Part shown: positions 41,415 through 53,996 of the stretch, in pieces
How the letters are laid out: each line of letters begins with the position of its first letter
Numbering within the stretch: the stretch's first letter is position 1
From: Vandiemenella viatica
Lineage: Eukaryota; Arthropoda; Insecta; Orthoptera; Morabidae
Direction: 5' to 3'
Assembly (NCBI GenBank): GCA_031002005.1
Contig: CM061921.1
Span: forward strand, 123,224,597-123,288,596
Length of the DNA stretch: 64,000 bases
Position numbers and translations under genes: made by a program
The notes under the pieces: model-generated
Database searches by the model: none
Told to the model about the DNA's origin: nothing
Seen by the model: the letters and a program-made list of their open reading frames with translations, nothing else

Positions 41415-44122
41415 TATACTCGGAGGTGTTCAAGGGTAGTAAGATCTGTTATGAAATACCATTGTGAATTCACAGAAAACATTACTCCAACCGCACCTAA
41501 TAAATTCGGTGCAAGTCGTTCAGTTTTCTAATGCAGTGGCTCTTAATGATAACAACGAGATTCCAGAACCAGAAAACGAGAATCCTCATACTAAGTGGAT
41601 ATTATAATCTAACGTTATAAGTTTTCATAGTGGTAAGCAAAATGTAATTTGTTACATAAGAGTTAGGCTAATATAGATTAATGAAGGAAGAAAGCTTTAC
41701 ATTTCGTAACTTGTAAATAGACTGAGAAGCGGAAGTATATGCTGCAGATTTTAATTGAAGCTATTACATAGTACTTGCAATAGTCGTTGACCAAGCGTAT
41801 CAAGTTTTTTGAAACCTTAAGTTTCCAGCAAGGTCATCTGCTGTCAGGGAGGTGTCTTAAATCCATATTTTAGTGTAAATATTAGTAACATTAAGAAGAA
41901 CACGCCAAACACAGTCCAATTCAACGCGCTTGTTTGCCAGGTAATGGAACACTTGTCTTTTCCCTAGGAACAGATAGCTTAGCCTGAACTCGAAGTCGAG
42001 CAGCAAACACACGATACCTTTTTTCCCTACCCGGCCTTAGAGAAGCCAGTTTGAACAAAGTGTGACATTATTTCTAAAATTTAGTTTTTCGAAGGTACGA
42101 AGTTGGAGTTGGATGGTGAGTATTGTCCGTAGTTCAATAGTCATGCAGTAAAATCACCGTAGTATGCCAATTCTATTACTATTACACCCCACGCTGGCTC
42201 AGGAGGCATTTATCACTATTTTAGTTCAATGATCGACCATTAGTTTACTCTCGGAACCCCAGTGAGAGGTGGAGTATTTTGAAGTGAATGAAGCATTGTA
42301 CTGCACGCTTTTATTTTATTTTCAATGGCAAATCCAACACTAGATCTCAAGCATTCATTTCAAGGCTTTATCTACATAACTGTAGTTTAGTTTTAGCAAA
42401 GTCTTTTTCCCTAGCTAAATAGCTGGCAGATGTCGGCTGAAAGCCTACAACACAACCGATGGTGAGATCAGTGTCGTCTACACCCGGCTGAAACCTGATA
42501 AGATGTTGTGTCAACTGGGTTTTAAGACCCATATTAGACAATTACTGTAAAGTAATGAAGCGACTATAAAGTAGTGCTGATAAATTTGTTTGTAGTTAGC
42601 ACCATAACACAAGTTAAATGTCAGATACTATACAGCACCAGTGCAACATGTTCCAGATATTACGGAAACACATTAAATCCAGCTAACAGTCTTTCAGTAT
42701 TCTCACAAACATTTTCCTGGTTATCTTAGTGCATACTTGTGAATTAAATCGTATAGTGGCTGGAATGAGTTTCTCTACTCACTCAGCGTACTTGATATGT
42801 CTGGTTACGCGTATGACCACAGATTGTTAGTGAAGGAAATGGATTAAAACATTAAAATTGCTTCACACAGTCCATCTCAGAATATCACAAAAAATTCTTG
42901 TTTGATATTGAATGCAATTGCCCGTATGTATTTCGGTAAATTATTTATAGTGAGGTTTTAGACGTATATCAAGTAATGATCTATATTGAGAGATGCTTAT
43001 TGGCACTGAAGACTTGAGCATAATAGTTTGAGACTGGGAGCGTTTAGTTTAGTTCGCAGTTTCTTAGGGAACGAGGTCGCTCTTTTAGTTCGTTAGTTCC
43101 CGTCTCGAATTCCACAAAGACAGATCGTTTGCTCGGTTTGGTATCACTACTGTAAGCGCTCTTTTGTTTATTATGGTAGTTATGGCTATTGGTGGTTGTC
43201 TTTTAGTTGTTAATAAGATAAAAGCGTGTTTTGTTTCCATATTCCTTGTTAAATTTCCGTTTGAGCCTCCTGCAATAGTTATTAATGTTTAACGGTTTTT
43301 TATTTGTTTGTCCATGTCTTTAATTAAATGTGCCAACAGGGGAATTTTTTTCTGACATCGTAATAAATATCCTAAAGCAACAAACATATTAACCCTATAT
43401 ACAAAATGATATACATTAGACTACATCACACCATCTCATTGTAGAAGTCACATAGTATTTTGATAGTCATTTTACATTACAAATATTAGGTAGTTACCTG
43501 TTAGCAGTTTATTATTATTATAAACAGTATAAACCAACATTCGGCACGTCGCGCCGAAACTTAACAGTCTTGCCACTGATCATGTATAATACACTGAACT
43601 GAACTGATCCATTAGAATATGATGTTTTGGGAGTGACTCTCGTTCACTCTCGCTATTACAAGTCGGTCTTCGGAAAAGGATCGAATAAACTAACGAACTA
43701 AGGACCGAGAGATCTGAGAACTACCTCGTCTGTGGAATCGCTCTTCCGAACTAGTTCGTTCGCGAACTACACAATACTAAATGGCAGTATGTGCTCCTAA
43801 GATAATCATCTACTGTAGCAAGTATTGTTTATAGTCATCTCAACAGCCAATGTCGGACTATGCGCTGTTCATCTTTCATTTACACTTCTATGCCACTATA
43901 GAAATATATTTTCATATTAACTGAGACTGTGGTGTGTTCGACAGCTGGGGACCTCACTGTCTATTTTGTTTTGCCTTTAGCGCTTATAACATAGTGTTTT
44001 ATTATTATTACTAGCGAATAAGTCCTCCTAATGACTATTCGTGAGGGTGTGCTATCGACGGGAATACTCACGAATTCTCGTAATGTTGTTGTAGAATATA
44101 TTTTCTGCAGTTGCTTAGTTAG
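41415..44122. other. Long stretch without recognised genes
   Basis: AT-rich sequence. The only structure noticed is a 14-bp inverted pair, TTAGTTCGTTAGTT (43085-43098) and AACTAACGAACTAA (43688-43701). It may be the remains of a foldback element. Confidence 0.4.
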
Positions 44123-44362
44123 TTAATTGTTAACAATGAACGGCAATGCTACTGTTTTTCGTTTGTTTACTGCCGTTCGCGTTTCATACCTCATCCAGGC
44201 ATCATCTACGAAATTTGCTCTGTGAAAAAAAAGGCAGTAAAATAATTTAATCAACCATCAAATGTTGGGTCAAACATTAATTAATAAGTTCTAAAATTGA
44301 AAATTTACACACAGATTCGTCACTGGTGATGCCTGGATGCGGAGTTATTTATTAACAATTAA
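44123..44362. mobile_element. Small foldback element with inverted ends
   Basis: TTAATTGTTAA at 44123-44133 is mirrored by TTAACAATTAA at 44352-44362. Inside, CCTCATCCAGGCATCATCT (44189-44207) and TGGTGATGCCTGGATGCGG (44324-44342) form a second inverted pair. The left arm read on the minus strand is related to the hammerhead-like repeat at 10585-10690. There is no coding capacity. Confidence 0.6.
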
Positions 44363-44364
44363 CA

Positions 44365-45974
44365 CACTGATTGTGTTTATCGCCCTCTGCCATTTAGTCT
44401 AAGAACGGCTCTGACGGGAGGTTGTTATGTCAAATCCGAGAACGGAGGGTATGGATTCATTTTTCTTTTTAAACTAGAGGTGGTAGTGGTTTTCAAAGAG
44501 CTCAATAAATTAAAGAAAATACTTGGAACATGTCTGAAATCTGACAAATATGCTACTTCTGTATTAGGGAAACAAAAAGGGAGTCTGTTATGTTATTCGT
44601 AGAAATTGATCAACCTACACTACATTCTGGAAGACTAGTTAACTATTAGATATAAGGCGTGTGGTATGGCGCTCTGATTTGGCCCTGCATAATGCAGCCT
44701 GCGGTTACGTCCAATCGGCGTATACACTGCCACCACACCCTTCTTGGCACCAATTACGGCACCACTGAGTATTTACTGCATTACTGTTACTTACCAAACC
44801 TAGCAGTACAAAGTATATAAATTTCAAGACTTACTCGCATCTTAGGAATGTTAGTTGGATACTTCTTTGAAAGTGATTTGATATTTACCAGCAAATAGCA
44901 ATGGGCATTACCGTTAACAAAGGTCAAATTTTCAATCCACATATGCATTTTTAATAACCCTTTAAGAGAGGCTAACATGTTTCTCGGTCCTTTAAATTAT
45001 TTATAAGAATGTAACCGGTAAATTTCTACTGAGGTTACGTAGGAATACAATGAGTCACATATGACAAGAATATTGTTCTTTAACATTACTGAAGAACTGT
45101 TGTTTATGAATGGCATAATAATTTTACATGAAAATAATGATGTGGCTTTCCTTTCTTCCTGCACTGTACACCATTTAAACTGGCATCACACTGTTATACA
45201 AACTGAGATCTTACCGCTCTTCAACATAAGCCCCAACATAGTAAAACTCGCTCTACTCACTAGATTACACTTTCCACAGTTGATACACTCATTAATAAGA
45301 CATTGTTGCAATTCACTCCCTCTATCTCCCTCACCGTACACCCCCGACATCTTTTCCCAACAATTGGTCACGATTAATTAGCATACGTAATTTTATTTAC
45401 AAAATCTTAGTTCAGTTGATAATAAGAAGTCACAGTTGTCGTAACATCATTTGGTGGCATTCTCGATCATTTTCAATTGATAATGAGTGTGATTTTGTAA
45501 TTAAAGGATTTTTTGTACTGTTAATTTAATTGTTAAATAATTAATATTGATTTTATTGAATATTTAATTAATTGTGAAAGAGGTGTGAATTTATAAAACA
45601 TAGCCCAACGAGCTAGACATGGTCATAATTTGACCAATTTATTTAATAAAAAGAATATATTGATGAAAGATGTATTTAACGTTTGGTACATTCATACACA
45701 ATCAAAACTTAAAAATCGGCACCTTGCCCTACAATAGAGGCCGAAAAATGATAAATAAATGGGAATAAAACATTACATTCTGAACTGTAAAATGACTTAA
45801 AAAAAATGATCACCTCCAAATAGCAATAAAGAAAATGAAATGTATACAAGAATGATTTTATAAAGCAAGTAGAAACGCAGGGTTACTGGGTTCAGTGTTC
45901 ATTGCGTTAATTTGCTCTCGGCTGAATCTTAACTCAGTGGAGGATGAAACTCTCAACAATGGCGATTTCTCTAC
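44365..45974. other. No recognised gene
   Basis: AT-rich sequence. Short frames, including 45061-45381 (plus), are not recognised. Confidence 0.45.
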
Positions 45975-46125
45975 TCAAGGGGGCGTTCATTAATTACGTG
46001 AGATGTTTTTCCGGAATTCAGGACCCCCCCCCCCTTACTGGTGAGTTTTGTTGAGATCTGGCCGGACCCCCCTCCCCCCCAAAGATGACATGACATTTTG
46101 ACGGGAACCCCCCTGGGTGGATTTT
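45975..46125. mobile_element. Possible DNA-transposon end with C-tracts
   Basis: GGGGGCGTTCATTAATTACG (45979 onward) resembles the terminal repeat of a widespread family of small animal transposons whose ends read GGGGCCGTTCATTAATTACG. C-rich runs follow (46022-46034, 46064-46080, 46107-46113). The other end was not found. Confidence 0.35.
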
Positions 46126-46129
46126 TTTC

Positions 46130-46714
46130 TATCCTTCAAGAAGTTCAAAAGCTCATGTAAGCTCATCAGTTAGCTCCAAAGTCTGCCTCAACTTCAAGTT
46201 TCATAGTTTGATGCACTATCAGCTCACGATTCCCGACAATACCCCACGATGTTTGGCATTGAAAGATGCCTTCCCTTCTCTCACTCTCTCTCCACCCTTC
46301 AGTAGAAGTATTTTCAGGCTCCTCATGGAACAGAAATTTGAGAAAAGCAAGTCACATGTTTTAAACTAAGACTTTTATTGGGTTACACACTCGCACTCAT
46401 CCACGTTTGCTGTCAGAAATTAGCCAATTGTTCCCGTTATATCGAGAGTTGATCGTGCTCGTTCGGTCCTGAGTTCCCGTGGATGATCCTCGTGAATTGG
46501 CGTGTTCATTTTGGCATAATAGCTGCCAAGAAATGATCACCTAAGCGTTTACCACTATCTACTCGCTCCATTCAAAACAGGTTTGTCTGCGTGGCTCCAC
46601 CTATTCCTTGCTGATAAACGTCCCTTGACCGCCGATTTCCCAAAGGCTTCGGAGGCAGCTGTTTAGACGATCAGAACTGGCCGACTTATTACGCTTACAA
46701 GAGATACCTTCGAC
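46130..46714. other. No recognised gene
   Basis: Nothing recognised. Confidence 0.4.
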
Positions 46715-46935
46715 GTCGCACGCTCGGAACATCGTGAAAACAATTAGAATAACAAGCGATAGTAAAAAAAAAAGAAGTGAGTTGTGTCATTTACATTCAA
46801 AATGTTACATTCTACCTCAAGTAACATTTTAATAGCGAGAAACAAAGTAACAAGATATCAATACCATATGAAGAAAATTATACGTAATTCAATGACGTCA
46901 GAGTATCATTACATTTTCAATCAACAGTGTCAAAA
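46715..46935 (-). repeat. Unclassified repeat, copy 1
   Basis: Reverse complement of 58022-58256: shared blocks include ATTACGTATAA/TTATACGTAATTCA, the ACAAAGTAAC run, and CGCTCGGAAC near the left end. Similarity extends across about 220 bases with small indels. Confidence 0.7.
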
Positions 46936-47290
46936 ACTCTCGGCTTAAGTATGTTAATATAGCGCAAAATACGCATATACAGCAGTACCACACACCTAAT
47001 TTTGCTTATATTATTCCTCAAAGTGCAGATGCGGGATTTCGATGAAGTGGATAAAACAAAGTGGAAGAGAACAATGTACACATCTCAGTAAAGCCACGTT
47101 ATTACTTTACAAATCACTTTCGCATTCACGCAATCCAATATGAAAAGCCACAGTTATTACATTTTCAAATGATGATGTGGGTATGTCAATGTCATAACCT
47201 GGCTTTCGCCAAGCATATTGCAGCATTGGCTTATACGTATATGCAGAAAATTCATTGTAAATCACAGAGTGAAGTTTTATGATAAATTAA

Positions 47291-47535
47291 CGACCGAGCG
47301 CGTTGGGTAAGCGGTTAATGCTCTGACCTCACATTCGGGAGGACGCCGTTTCTAATACCCGTCCAAGAATCCAGATTTGGGTTTTACATGGTTTCCCCAA
47401 ATTACTCCAGGTGAATGACGGGATGCTTGCTTCAAAAGGCCATGGCCGAATTTCTTCTCATTCCACGTCCCCAGTCCCATTGCGACTCTAATGACCTCGA
47501 CGTCGACGAGGCGCAAAGCCATAAGTAAAACAAAA
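47291..47535 (+). mobile_element. tRNA-derived SINE (family A)
   Basis: Head ACCGAGCGCGTTGGGTAAGC, degraded box B (TTTCTAATACCC), family body (CTCCAGGTGAATGACGGG, GGCCATGGCCGAATTTC) and the CGACGTCGACGAGGC end, with a short A-rich tail. No clear target duplication was found. Confidence 0.85.
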
Positions 47536-47539
47536 TGAG

Positions 47540-47935
47540 TTCATGTATCTTCACTTGTGGCTTGGCACACTGTAGTCTCAGAAAATCAGAAATATTTCTG
47601 ATATAGAGCTTATATTGCCGAAAGAAGTAAACATCAAAGGGGCGGCAATATCTTGTTGTTTTCGGTGGCGATATCTTCAGCATAACATCTTTGTTTGGAA
47701 AAGTTGCTTCTAGAGGGCTAGGAATCTCACAAGAATAGGCTCTTTGCTACGTGCTTGCCAAGGACTGCAGACAGAAAAAGTTTAATGTGTTCTTTATTCA
47801 TTTTTCCACTTATGCTTGCCTCCACATAAATGTTTCTTGAACAGGTTGTTTCAAGTTTCTGTGAAGTATTTGGACCTAAAGTGCGTTGCATCTCTTTAAA
47901 ACAGGTGTACATATAATGTGCTAGCAAACAAGTGC
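47540..47935. other. No recognised gene
   Basis: Nothing recognised apart from chance open frames. Confidence 0.4.
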
Positions 47936-48033
47936 GGAAATGACACACAGCAATATTGTTTATGATCGCTTGTTATTCTAAACGTGTTTTCGTGCGGTTC
48001 CTAGTGTTCGAGGTCAAAGGTGTCCCCTGTTAG
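47936..48033 (+). repeat. Unclassified repeat, copy 2
   Basis: Direct copy of the right half of 58022-58256: GGAAATGACACACA, TTTATGATCGCTTG, TATTCTAAACGTGTTTTCG and TCAAAGGTGTCCCCTG in the same order. Confidence 0.75.
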
Positions 48034-49241
48034 TAACAAAACTTATTGCAGTCCAATTGTCACACCATGTTATTAATTGTATGAGTATTCTCATTACAGT
48101 ATGTCTTGTGTATGTTAAACTCCTGCCATCATGCCAATCTTCTCCGCCTTCCTTCTTTCACCTCTCGTGTGACAGGACGCAGAATACTCGAAACGAATAA
48201 ATGCCTCAGGAGCAAAGTGTTATGCAGACGTGTGTACCCTCACAGGACTCGATAAGTGTGCTTCCAAAATATCCGTGAATTTACAATTAGTTTAGAGTCA
48301 GACTGGACGCACACTTGACTCAGTATATGATTGCTCTACTTAAAATTGTGGTTATCGTCGAAATCACCAAGGAGTCTCCAAATGGGATGCATCAGTCTGT
48401 ATGAAATCGCAGTCCTATATTCATTGTCATCATTTTGCCTGATATAGATCCTATCCTCACCATTGGCGACTTTGTACCTGGTGATGTACCAGGATACAGC
48501 TGACAGTCACTTCTGTCATACATATCGAGAATCTATCACGGCTGTGGTAATCAGTCAAAAAAATTTGATATAAAATAATTATAACAACTGTTTAAGAATT
48601 TAGAGAGTAGTAAATGTTCAACATTGCAAAAATATGAATTCATTGAGCAGCTGAACGAGTACAATAAGTAAAACAAATAATCTTGAACTGTATCTTAAAA
48701 TTTATACGAGATATACTTTATCCCCATCCATTTTTAATCTTAATCCGTTCTCTTCGAATATACTGTATAGCGATGTTTTCTTATACCGTCGTGTCTGATC
48801 AATAATTTTTAAAATCAAGTGTCAGGAAAAATTTATCCGTCCAGTGTCCTTGGAAAAAATAACAATAGTTTCCCTTTCCGTTACCACTGTGCCTTAGCGA
48901 TGATGACAGGCATCTTTTTTTAGTGGTAATGCATATCTGGAGAGAAGAGTGACAGAGTGGTCCTGGGCTGTGTCATACTCGTACATTGGAAATGAGGCAG
49001 GATGGTGGACTGTAAGCTAGCACTCGATTTTATGGTAGGAAAGCCAAGGACTGGAATAAATTATTGAACAGCGATACTGAATATTTACCCACTTAAAAAT
49101 TAAGGAATTTCGAATTAAAATTCTCGTAATTATGGGATAAGTATGCATGCAAATTTCCACGAAGGCATAAGATCCACAACATTTGATCAGTACTCTAAAA
49201 ATTAATATGAGAGAAAAAAATAATCGCAGAGGTAACTCTGA
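48034..49241. other. No recognised gene
   Basis: Nothing recognised. Confidence 0.45.
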
Positions 49242-49468
49242 CAGCGGACGCGGTGGATGGGTGGTAACACTCTGGTCTCGCATTCGGGAGAATGGGGGTT
49301 CGAATCTCCATCCGGCAATCCAGAATCGGATTTTTGCATAGTTTTCCCAAATGCCGAGATACTTCCTTCAGAATGGCAATGCCCAAATTCCTTCCTTGTC
49401 TCCAGTCATGTTCTCCTCTAATGACATCGACGTCGACGAGTCGTAAAGCACGAGCAAGCAAAAAAAAA
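49242..49468 (+). mobile_element. tRNA-derived SINE (family A), diverged
   Basis: Head AGCGGACGCGGTGGATGGGT, box B GGTTCGAATCTCC, then a shortened body (a deletion after TTTTCCCAAAT) and the CGACGTCGACGAGTCGTAAA end with an A run. Confidence 0.85.
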
Positions 49469-49574
49469 ATCTCTGGTTCTCTTTTTAGAATGCCACTACC
49501 TTCCCGATATAGCCTTATAATCGGTTTTCGGCGAAAATAGAAATAAAATCATATTCGTCTTAAAATAATTTTTG

Positions 49575-49690
49575 GACATTGTACTACCATGCTCATATTA
49601 ATCCGAACGACCTGAATTGCACATCGCTACATTTCCTCCCAAAACTTATTCAACCCTTCCTATACATCTGCTTACACAGTCCTATACCTA
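49575..49690 (+). repeat. Unclassified interspersed repeat, copy 2
   Basis: Matches the minus strand of 13541-13640 (TTGTACTACCATGCTC, CCGAACGACCTGAATTGCAC). It can be translated as LYYHAHINPNDLNCTSLHF, against LYYHALMYPNDLNCTPLHF in the other copy. Confidence 0.7.
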
Positions 49691-50990
49691 GTAGGTTGTA
49701 CAGTCACGTTAATATCCGAAATTGAGACTCACACACTTCACATAAAAAATGTGATATATTTTAAAATATTCGTTTTACAAACGAAAGTACGGATTATATT
49801 TCGTTAGTAAAAGAGTTTTGCAGACATTAATTGTACTTGGTTTAGGTTTTTTAAAACATTTAGGAGAAAACGGTGCCCCTACAGAACATAATAAGTTACT
49901 GTTTTCAAACAAAATGCTAATTTTGAACAATCGCTATGATCAAAAGAAAGGAAGACCTTATACCGATCATATTTTACTTAAAATAATTAGATATTAAGGA
50001 CAAAATCAATAATTGCGATGTATAACTGTTCTGGGTAAAGATAGTTTTAAGTGAGAGCGTTGAAAAATAACCACAGATTTTTGAAGTTAGTTAATATTGT
50101 GGCGTGCTGTTAAGACATGTTGTTCTTTTACTACTACGTTTAAACTTATTTTAGAAACACGCGGAAAAACTTATAACTAAATTACTGTCGTCAAATTACA
50201 TGTCGTCAACGCAGTATTTTAGCGTCAAAAAACCTTCACCTACCATATAGAAAGCTGCTTAAACAGCACCGAATACTCCTTTAAAAACAAAAGAAAACAC
50301 GATGAGGGTTCAATTGATAAAGAAACATTTTCACATAGCCTTGTCACATTTGTGCTTTTAATGGTGTTTGGTAAGCAGGCAAAATAGAAAAAAAAAACTA
50401 ATACGGCTTTTTCGCGATAGCGATATTCTGTGGGTGCTGCTGTTACAACTCAAACGACAGGTGAAACTTTGGTTGGCTGTTCTTTCAGTAATAATAGTAA
50501 AAATAAATTACTAGTGAATATTCAAGGACGTGCACTGAAAACGTTAGGTAACTAACAAACTGCTGCGGTTGCTAGCGGACACGTACGAAATAATTGGTTC
50601 ACTTCGCGATTAATACTGTTTTTGCTACTTGAAATTGTTATTGTAGGCCAACTTATCACCCCATATTGATGTTAATACTACGGTGAGCTCTTCCGACAGT
50701 AATCCGTAAAGAACTTGCACTGATTTAAAGGGGTAAAATTTTACCAGTCATCTGATAACCCAGAATACAACCAAAAATTACACAATTTTACAAATTGATA
50801 CTAGTGAGGATCATAAATTCAATAACAATTGTTTTCATAGTTTTTAACTGTTTCTTATGAGACTGCACAGGAAACTGGGAACAAGGAAACGTAATGCTGA
50901 TCAACACGTGTATAAGAGCTGTTGCCCCTCTGCTGCCGTCTTGGTTGGTAGTCTCAGCTGCTAACACCGTAGGTGTCGCGGATGCCACTG
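49691..50990. other. No recognised gene
   Basis: AT-rich sequence. A GC-richer patch near 50920-51000 leads into a tRNA-like head. Confidence 0.45.
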
Positions 50991-50995
50991 CCGAC

Positions 50996-51062
50996 CCGGA
51001 AACGTGGTATCTAGCGTTCAGTTAATTCCTGGAGTAGACGGTTCGAGTCCAGCCACTTACAT
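50996..51062 (+). mobile_element. tRNA-like SINE head
   Basis: ACGTGGTATCTAGCGTTC resembles a box-A region, and 36 bases on GGTTCGAGTCC (51040-51050) is a near-perfect box B. The segment between does not fold as a functional tRNA by eye, so a SINE head or tRNA pseudogene is likelier than a gene. The body is not recognisable. Confidence 0.45.
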
Positions 51063-51064
51063 AA

Positions 51065-52868
51065 GGGATTTTTATGAAGTGTTACGTTCTTCTTGTGTTG
51101 ACTGTACTGTGGATCACCAAAGTCACATCATAAATCAACTGAGTAGCTAAATGAATGGCGAGGATGCACGTATCGATAAACTAAGGCAAATACTTTCATT
51201 GTCTATTTTTTAGCAATTTATTCTTTAATTGTGTTATATATTTTCAAATATTACGGAAAAGATTATTTCCAATGTTAGGAATGGAATTTCGCTACGGTAT
51301 GTGAATATGAACTATTCCTCTGTTAGTCGAAAATTATTTAGTTAATCATCTGAGAACCAAAACATTGATTTTGTTGACCATGGCATACACAACATTATTG
51401 AAAAATATAATTCAAAGTAGACTTCCAAACTGTCTGTGCCAGAAGTACTGGTAAAAATTTTCAACGATTTCATGAAAAAAGTACATCTTCCAAGGATAAT
51501 TTTTAAGTTAGAAAGCAAGCGAAAGTTTCGATATGATAAAACTAGTTTGCGTAGCAGTTACTGATTCAAAATGCTATTCAGACCTCCTATTATCAAAACA
51601 GATTGTTCTACTGTCTTCGTTGTATAGGCCTACGTAAATGACGTTAAAGGCAAAATTGTAGTCAGAATCGCTTAAATCAATTATTCAAGATTTGTCATAG
51701 AGAACTTAACTATCTCCTGTAGTATGCTTAGTACTGGAAGGAAATTAGTTATTGATATTCTCTAATCTAAACTATGTATCAACAAATTTGTTACCATCAC
51801 AGCTACAACAATTTGGAGTTCAAAACATTGAAGGCATATTCTATGGTCCGTCAGTTGTGATAGAAACCAAACATATTTTATAGTATCGGAAAAAATCGGA
51901 GATTTCCATACTGTCTTGTGTTGGACTGATCTCACAGTCTTGCTCGATTAAATAAACTGTTAAATAAACACGTCTGAACACTGAACGAGAGGAGTGCACT
52001 TTGTAGGAAATTTTATCGTCCACAGGCATTTCATCATCTCACAGTAATAATTTTAAAAACATGTTGCCGCCAGCGAGACCCAATCTGACTATGACTGGGT
52101 TTAATAGACAAAGAGCTTGCTCGTTGTGCCACTATTTCCTTGACGGTTTCTTAATGTAGGAAGCTTTTGAACGCAAAGGAATATTTCAATGCCGATTTTC
52201 TGGACAACGGCGAAGAATTGCATGTTATTGCTTTGCCACATTCACCTCTGCTTATGAGCTTATATTACACAACGTATGAATCGCATCTAAATTTTACTGC
52301 TAGCTTCTCTGGTTTCTAAATTTGTCGAAATCACGTCGCCTGTAATTTCTCAACTGCACACATCTTTGGAAAATAATTATTTTACAATAAAACTTACATC
52401 ACATTTCAGAAACAAATAACTTATTGTGGAAACTATTTGTCTAATTCTGTAGGTGGACTATAATTATTATGCACCGTCGTCAAGGAAAACAAAAATATTA
52501 TGTAAAAACATGAGAGGAAATCGCATGAAACTAAATATTAGCACTGTAAAAAATTAAACGACCATTGTCATTAAAAAATTTACAGCCAGATTGCTGCCGT
52601 AGACCAAACATAAATTCTTATATAACCCATATAAATAAATAAAGTTCATTGAGAATCTATGCTAGAAGCAGAGAGTTCTTAGATTACCGTTTTTTTCCGT
52701 TTCGTACAATGCTGTTAGTAGTTTCCGTAAACATTATCGCATGTGCTTTACAGTATCGCGATTTGATACCTACGGGTGTTTAATGTTAATTGCTTAATAA
52801 AGCATGAATTTTTATGCGTTGTTCTTTGTTTGGAATTACTTCACTATACTAACATAAATAAATAACAG
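51065..52868. other. No recognised gene
   Basis: AT-rich sequence with only short open frames. Confidence 0.5.
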
Positions 52869-52877
52869 CATTCACAA

Positions 52878-53003
52878 GTATTAACATGGAGTGATTTGGG
52901 GAAACCTTGGAAACCCCAAATCTTGATGACCGGGCGAGGATACGAACCTGTGTCCTCCCGAATGAGAAGCCAGAGCGTCACCGCTTATCCCACCACGCCC
53001 GGT
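52878..53003 (-). mobile_element. tRNA-derived SINE (family A), 3' truncated
   Basis: Minus strand: head ACCGGGCGTGGTGGGATAAG, box B GGTTCGTATCC, CAAGATTTGGGGTTTCC and AAATCACTCCATG, then it stops; the 3' half and tail are absent. The direct repeat CATTCACAA flanks it (52869-52877 and 53004-53012). Confidence 0.85.
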
Positions 53004-53012
53004 CATTCACAA

Positions 53013-53690
53013 ACTGTCACTGCGGCTACAAAAATCCATGTTCCCAAATGGTAATGATGTAGAAAAGTAGATAATTTTTCAACCTTTAAAATGAAGAATA
53101 TATATATTACAGAAAAAATTGATTTTGTCCACATAAATGCTTAGGAGACCGTACTTTTGGATTGCCCCCGTACAATAAACATGAATTCCTACAGTATTTT
53201 TAAAAAAACAGCTATGATTTGCTGCTTTACTATATGAGTTGTATAATTGTATTCAAAATCAATTGAATACTAAACAAATGTTCTGGTCGTGATAAATTAT
53301 TTGCTGTACGTGATCTAAAGGTATGCTTCTTCGCCAGAGGAAATAGGAAAAATACGACATATTTCCTGGTGCAACATTGCCAGTTTGCTTCCTCCGATGT
53401 TGTCAAATGTTCTGCTGTTACCAGACCTGTATTCGTTTCCGCATACAAGAAGTCATGTCTTAATAGCTAGACGTTATCGAAAGAACAGTGACATTGACGA
53501 CATGGAAAAAATGTTCTATCAATTTGATCTATCATATTTTTATCAAACGGATTATTTCTGTTATAACTGTTTGATTCTTTATATAGATCATCAGTAACTA
53601 ATTATTCACGAAATTGTGTATCATTATAAAATTTTACTTCACTTATGCAATAGACAAGGCGTTTGTTTGAATAGGACAAAGCGGCTGAAT
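53013..53690. other. No recognised gene
   Basis: Nothing recognised. Confidence 0.45.
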
Positions 53691-53910
53691 GCCGGCCCTG
53701 GTAGCGTAGCGGCTAGCGAGCTTGCCTCGCGTTGCCAGAACGCTGGTACGAATCCGACCGAGGGCATGGGTGTTGTGTCCGTCCTGTGTTGTCCGCAATG
53801 AGAAAACGATAATATAGTACAGACAAAATTCGAATAAACAACGATAAACTTACAGATGGCTGAGATGGAAAAAAAATGAAAGCCATCTTTTTTTAAAAAA
53901 AAAAAAAAAG
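53691..53910 (+). mobile_element. SINE (family B), with tRNA-like head
   Basis: GCCGGCCCTGGTAGCGTAGC carries a box-A-like block; GGTACGAATCC is a mutated box B. GGGCATGGGTGTTGTGTCCG matches the body of the 5830-6033 copy. It ends in A-rich sequence with a 15-base A run. Confidence 0.75.
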
Positions 53911-53911
53911 A

Positions 53912-53996
53912 ATGGTAGCGGTCTGCTATGTGGGTATAACGGTCGAAGGTTCGTTTCCACTCCTGGTTGATTTTTTTATTTTTATTCTTTAATTTC
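53912..53996 (+). mobile_element. Second tRNA-like SINE head
   Basis: Immediately after the A run of the previous SINE: TGGTAGCGGTCTGCTATG, then the box-B-like GGTTCGTTTCC and a T-rich stretch. It could be a dimeric SINE or an insertion at the A-rich tail. Confidence 0.45.

Noticed and set aside
43085..43701. A foldback transposon
   Set aside because: A 14-bp inverted pair exists, but flanking similarity is poor and no termini or duplications were found.
44650..44760. Another tRNA-derived SINE
   Set aside because: GGTATGGCGCTC and GGTTACGTCC only loosely resemble promoter boxes, and no body or tail is shared with the other copies.
51000..51060. A functional tRNA gene
   Set aside because: Box B is good but the arms do not pair into a cloverleaf by eye, and there is no terminator-type T run; a SINE head or tRNA pseudogene fits better.
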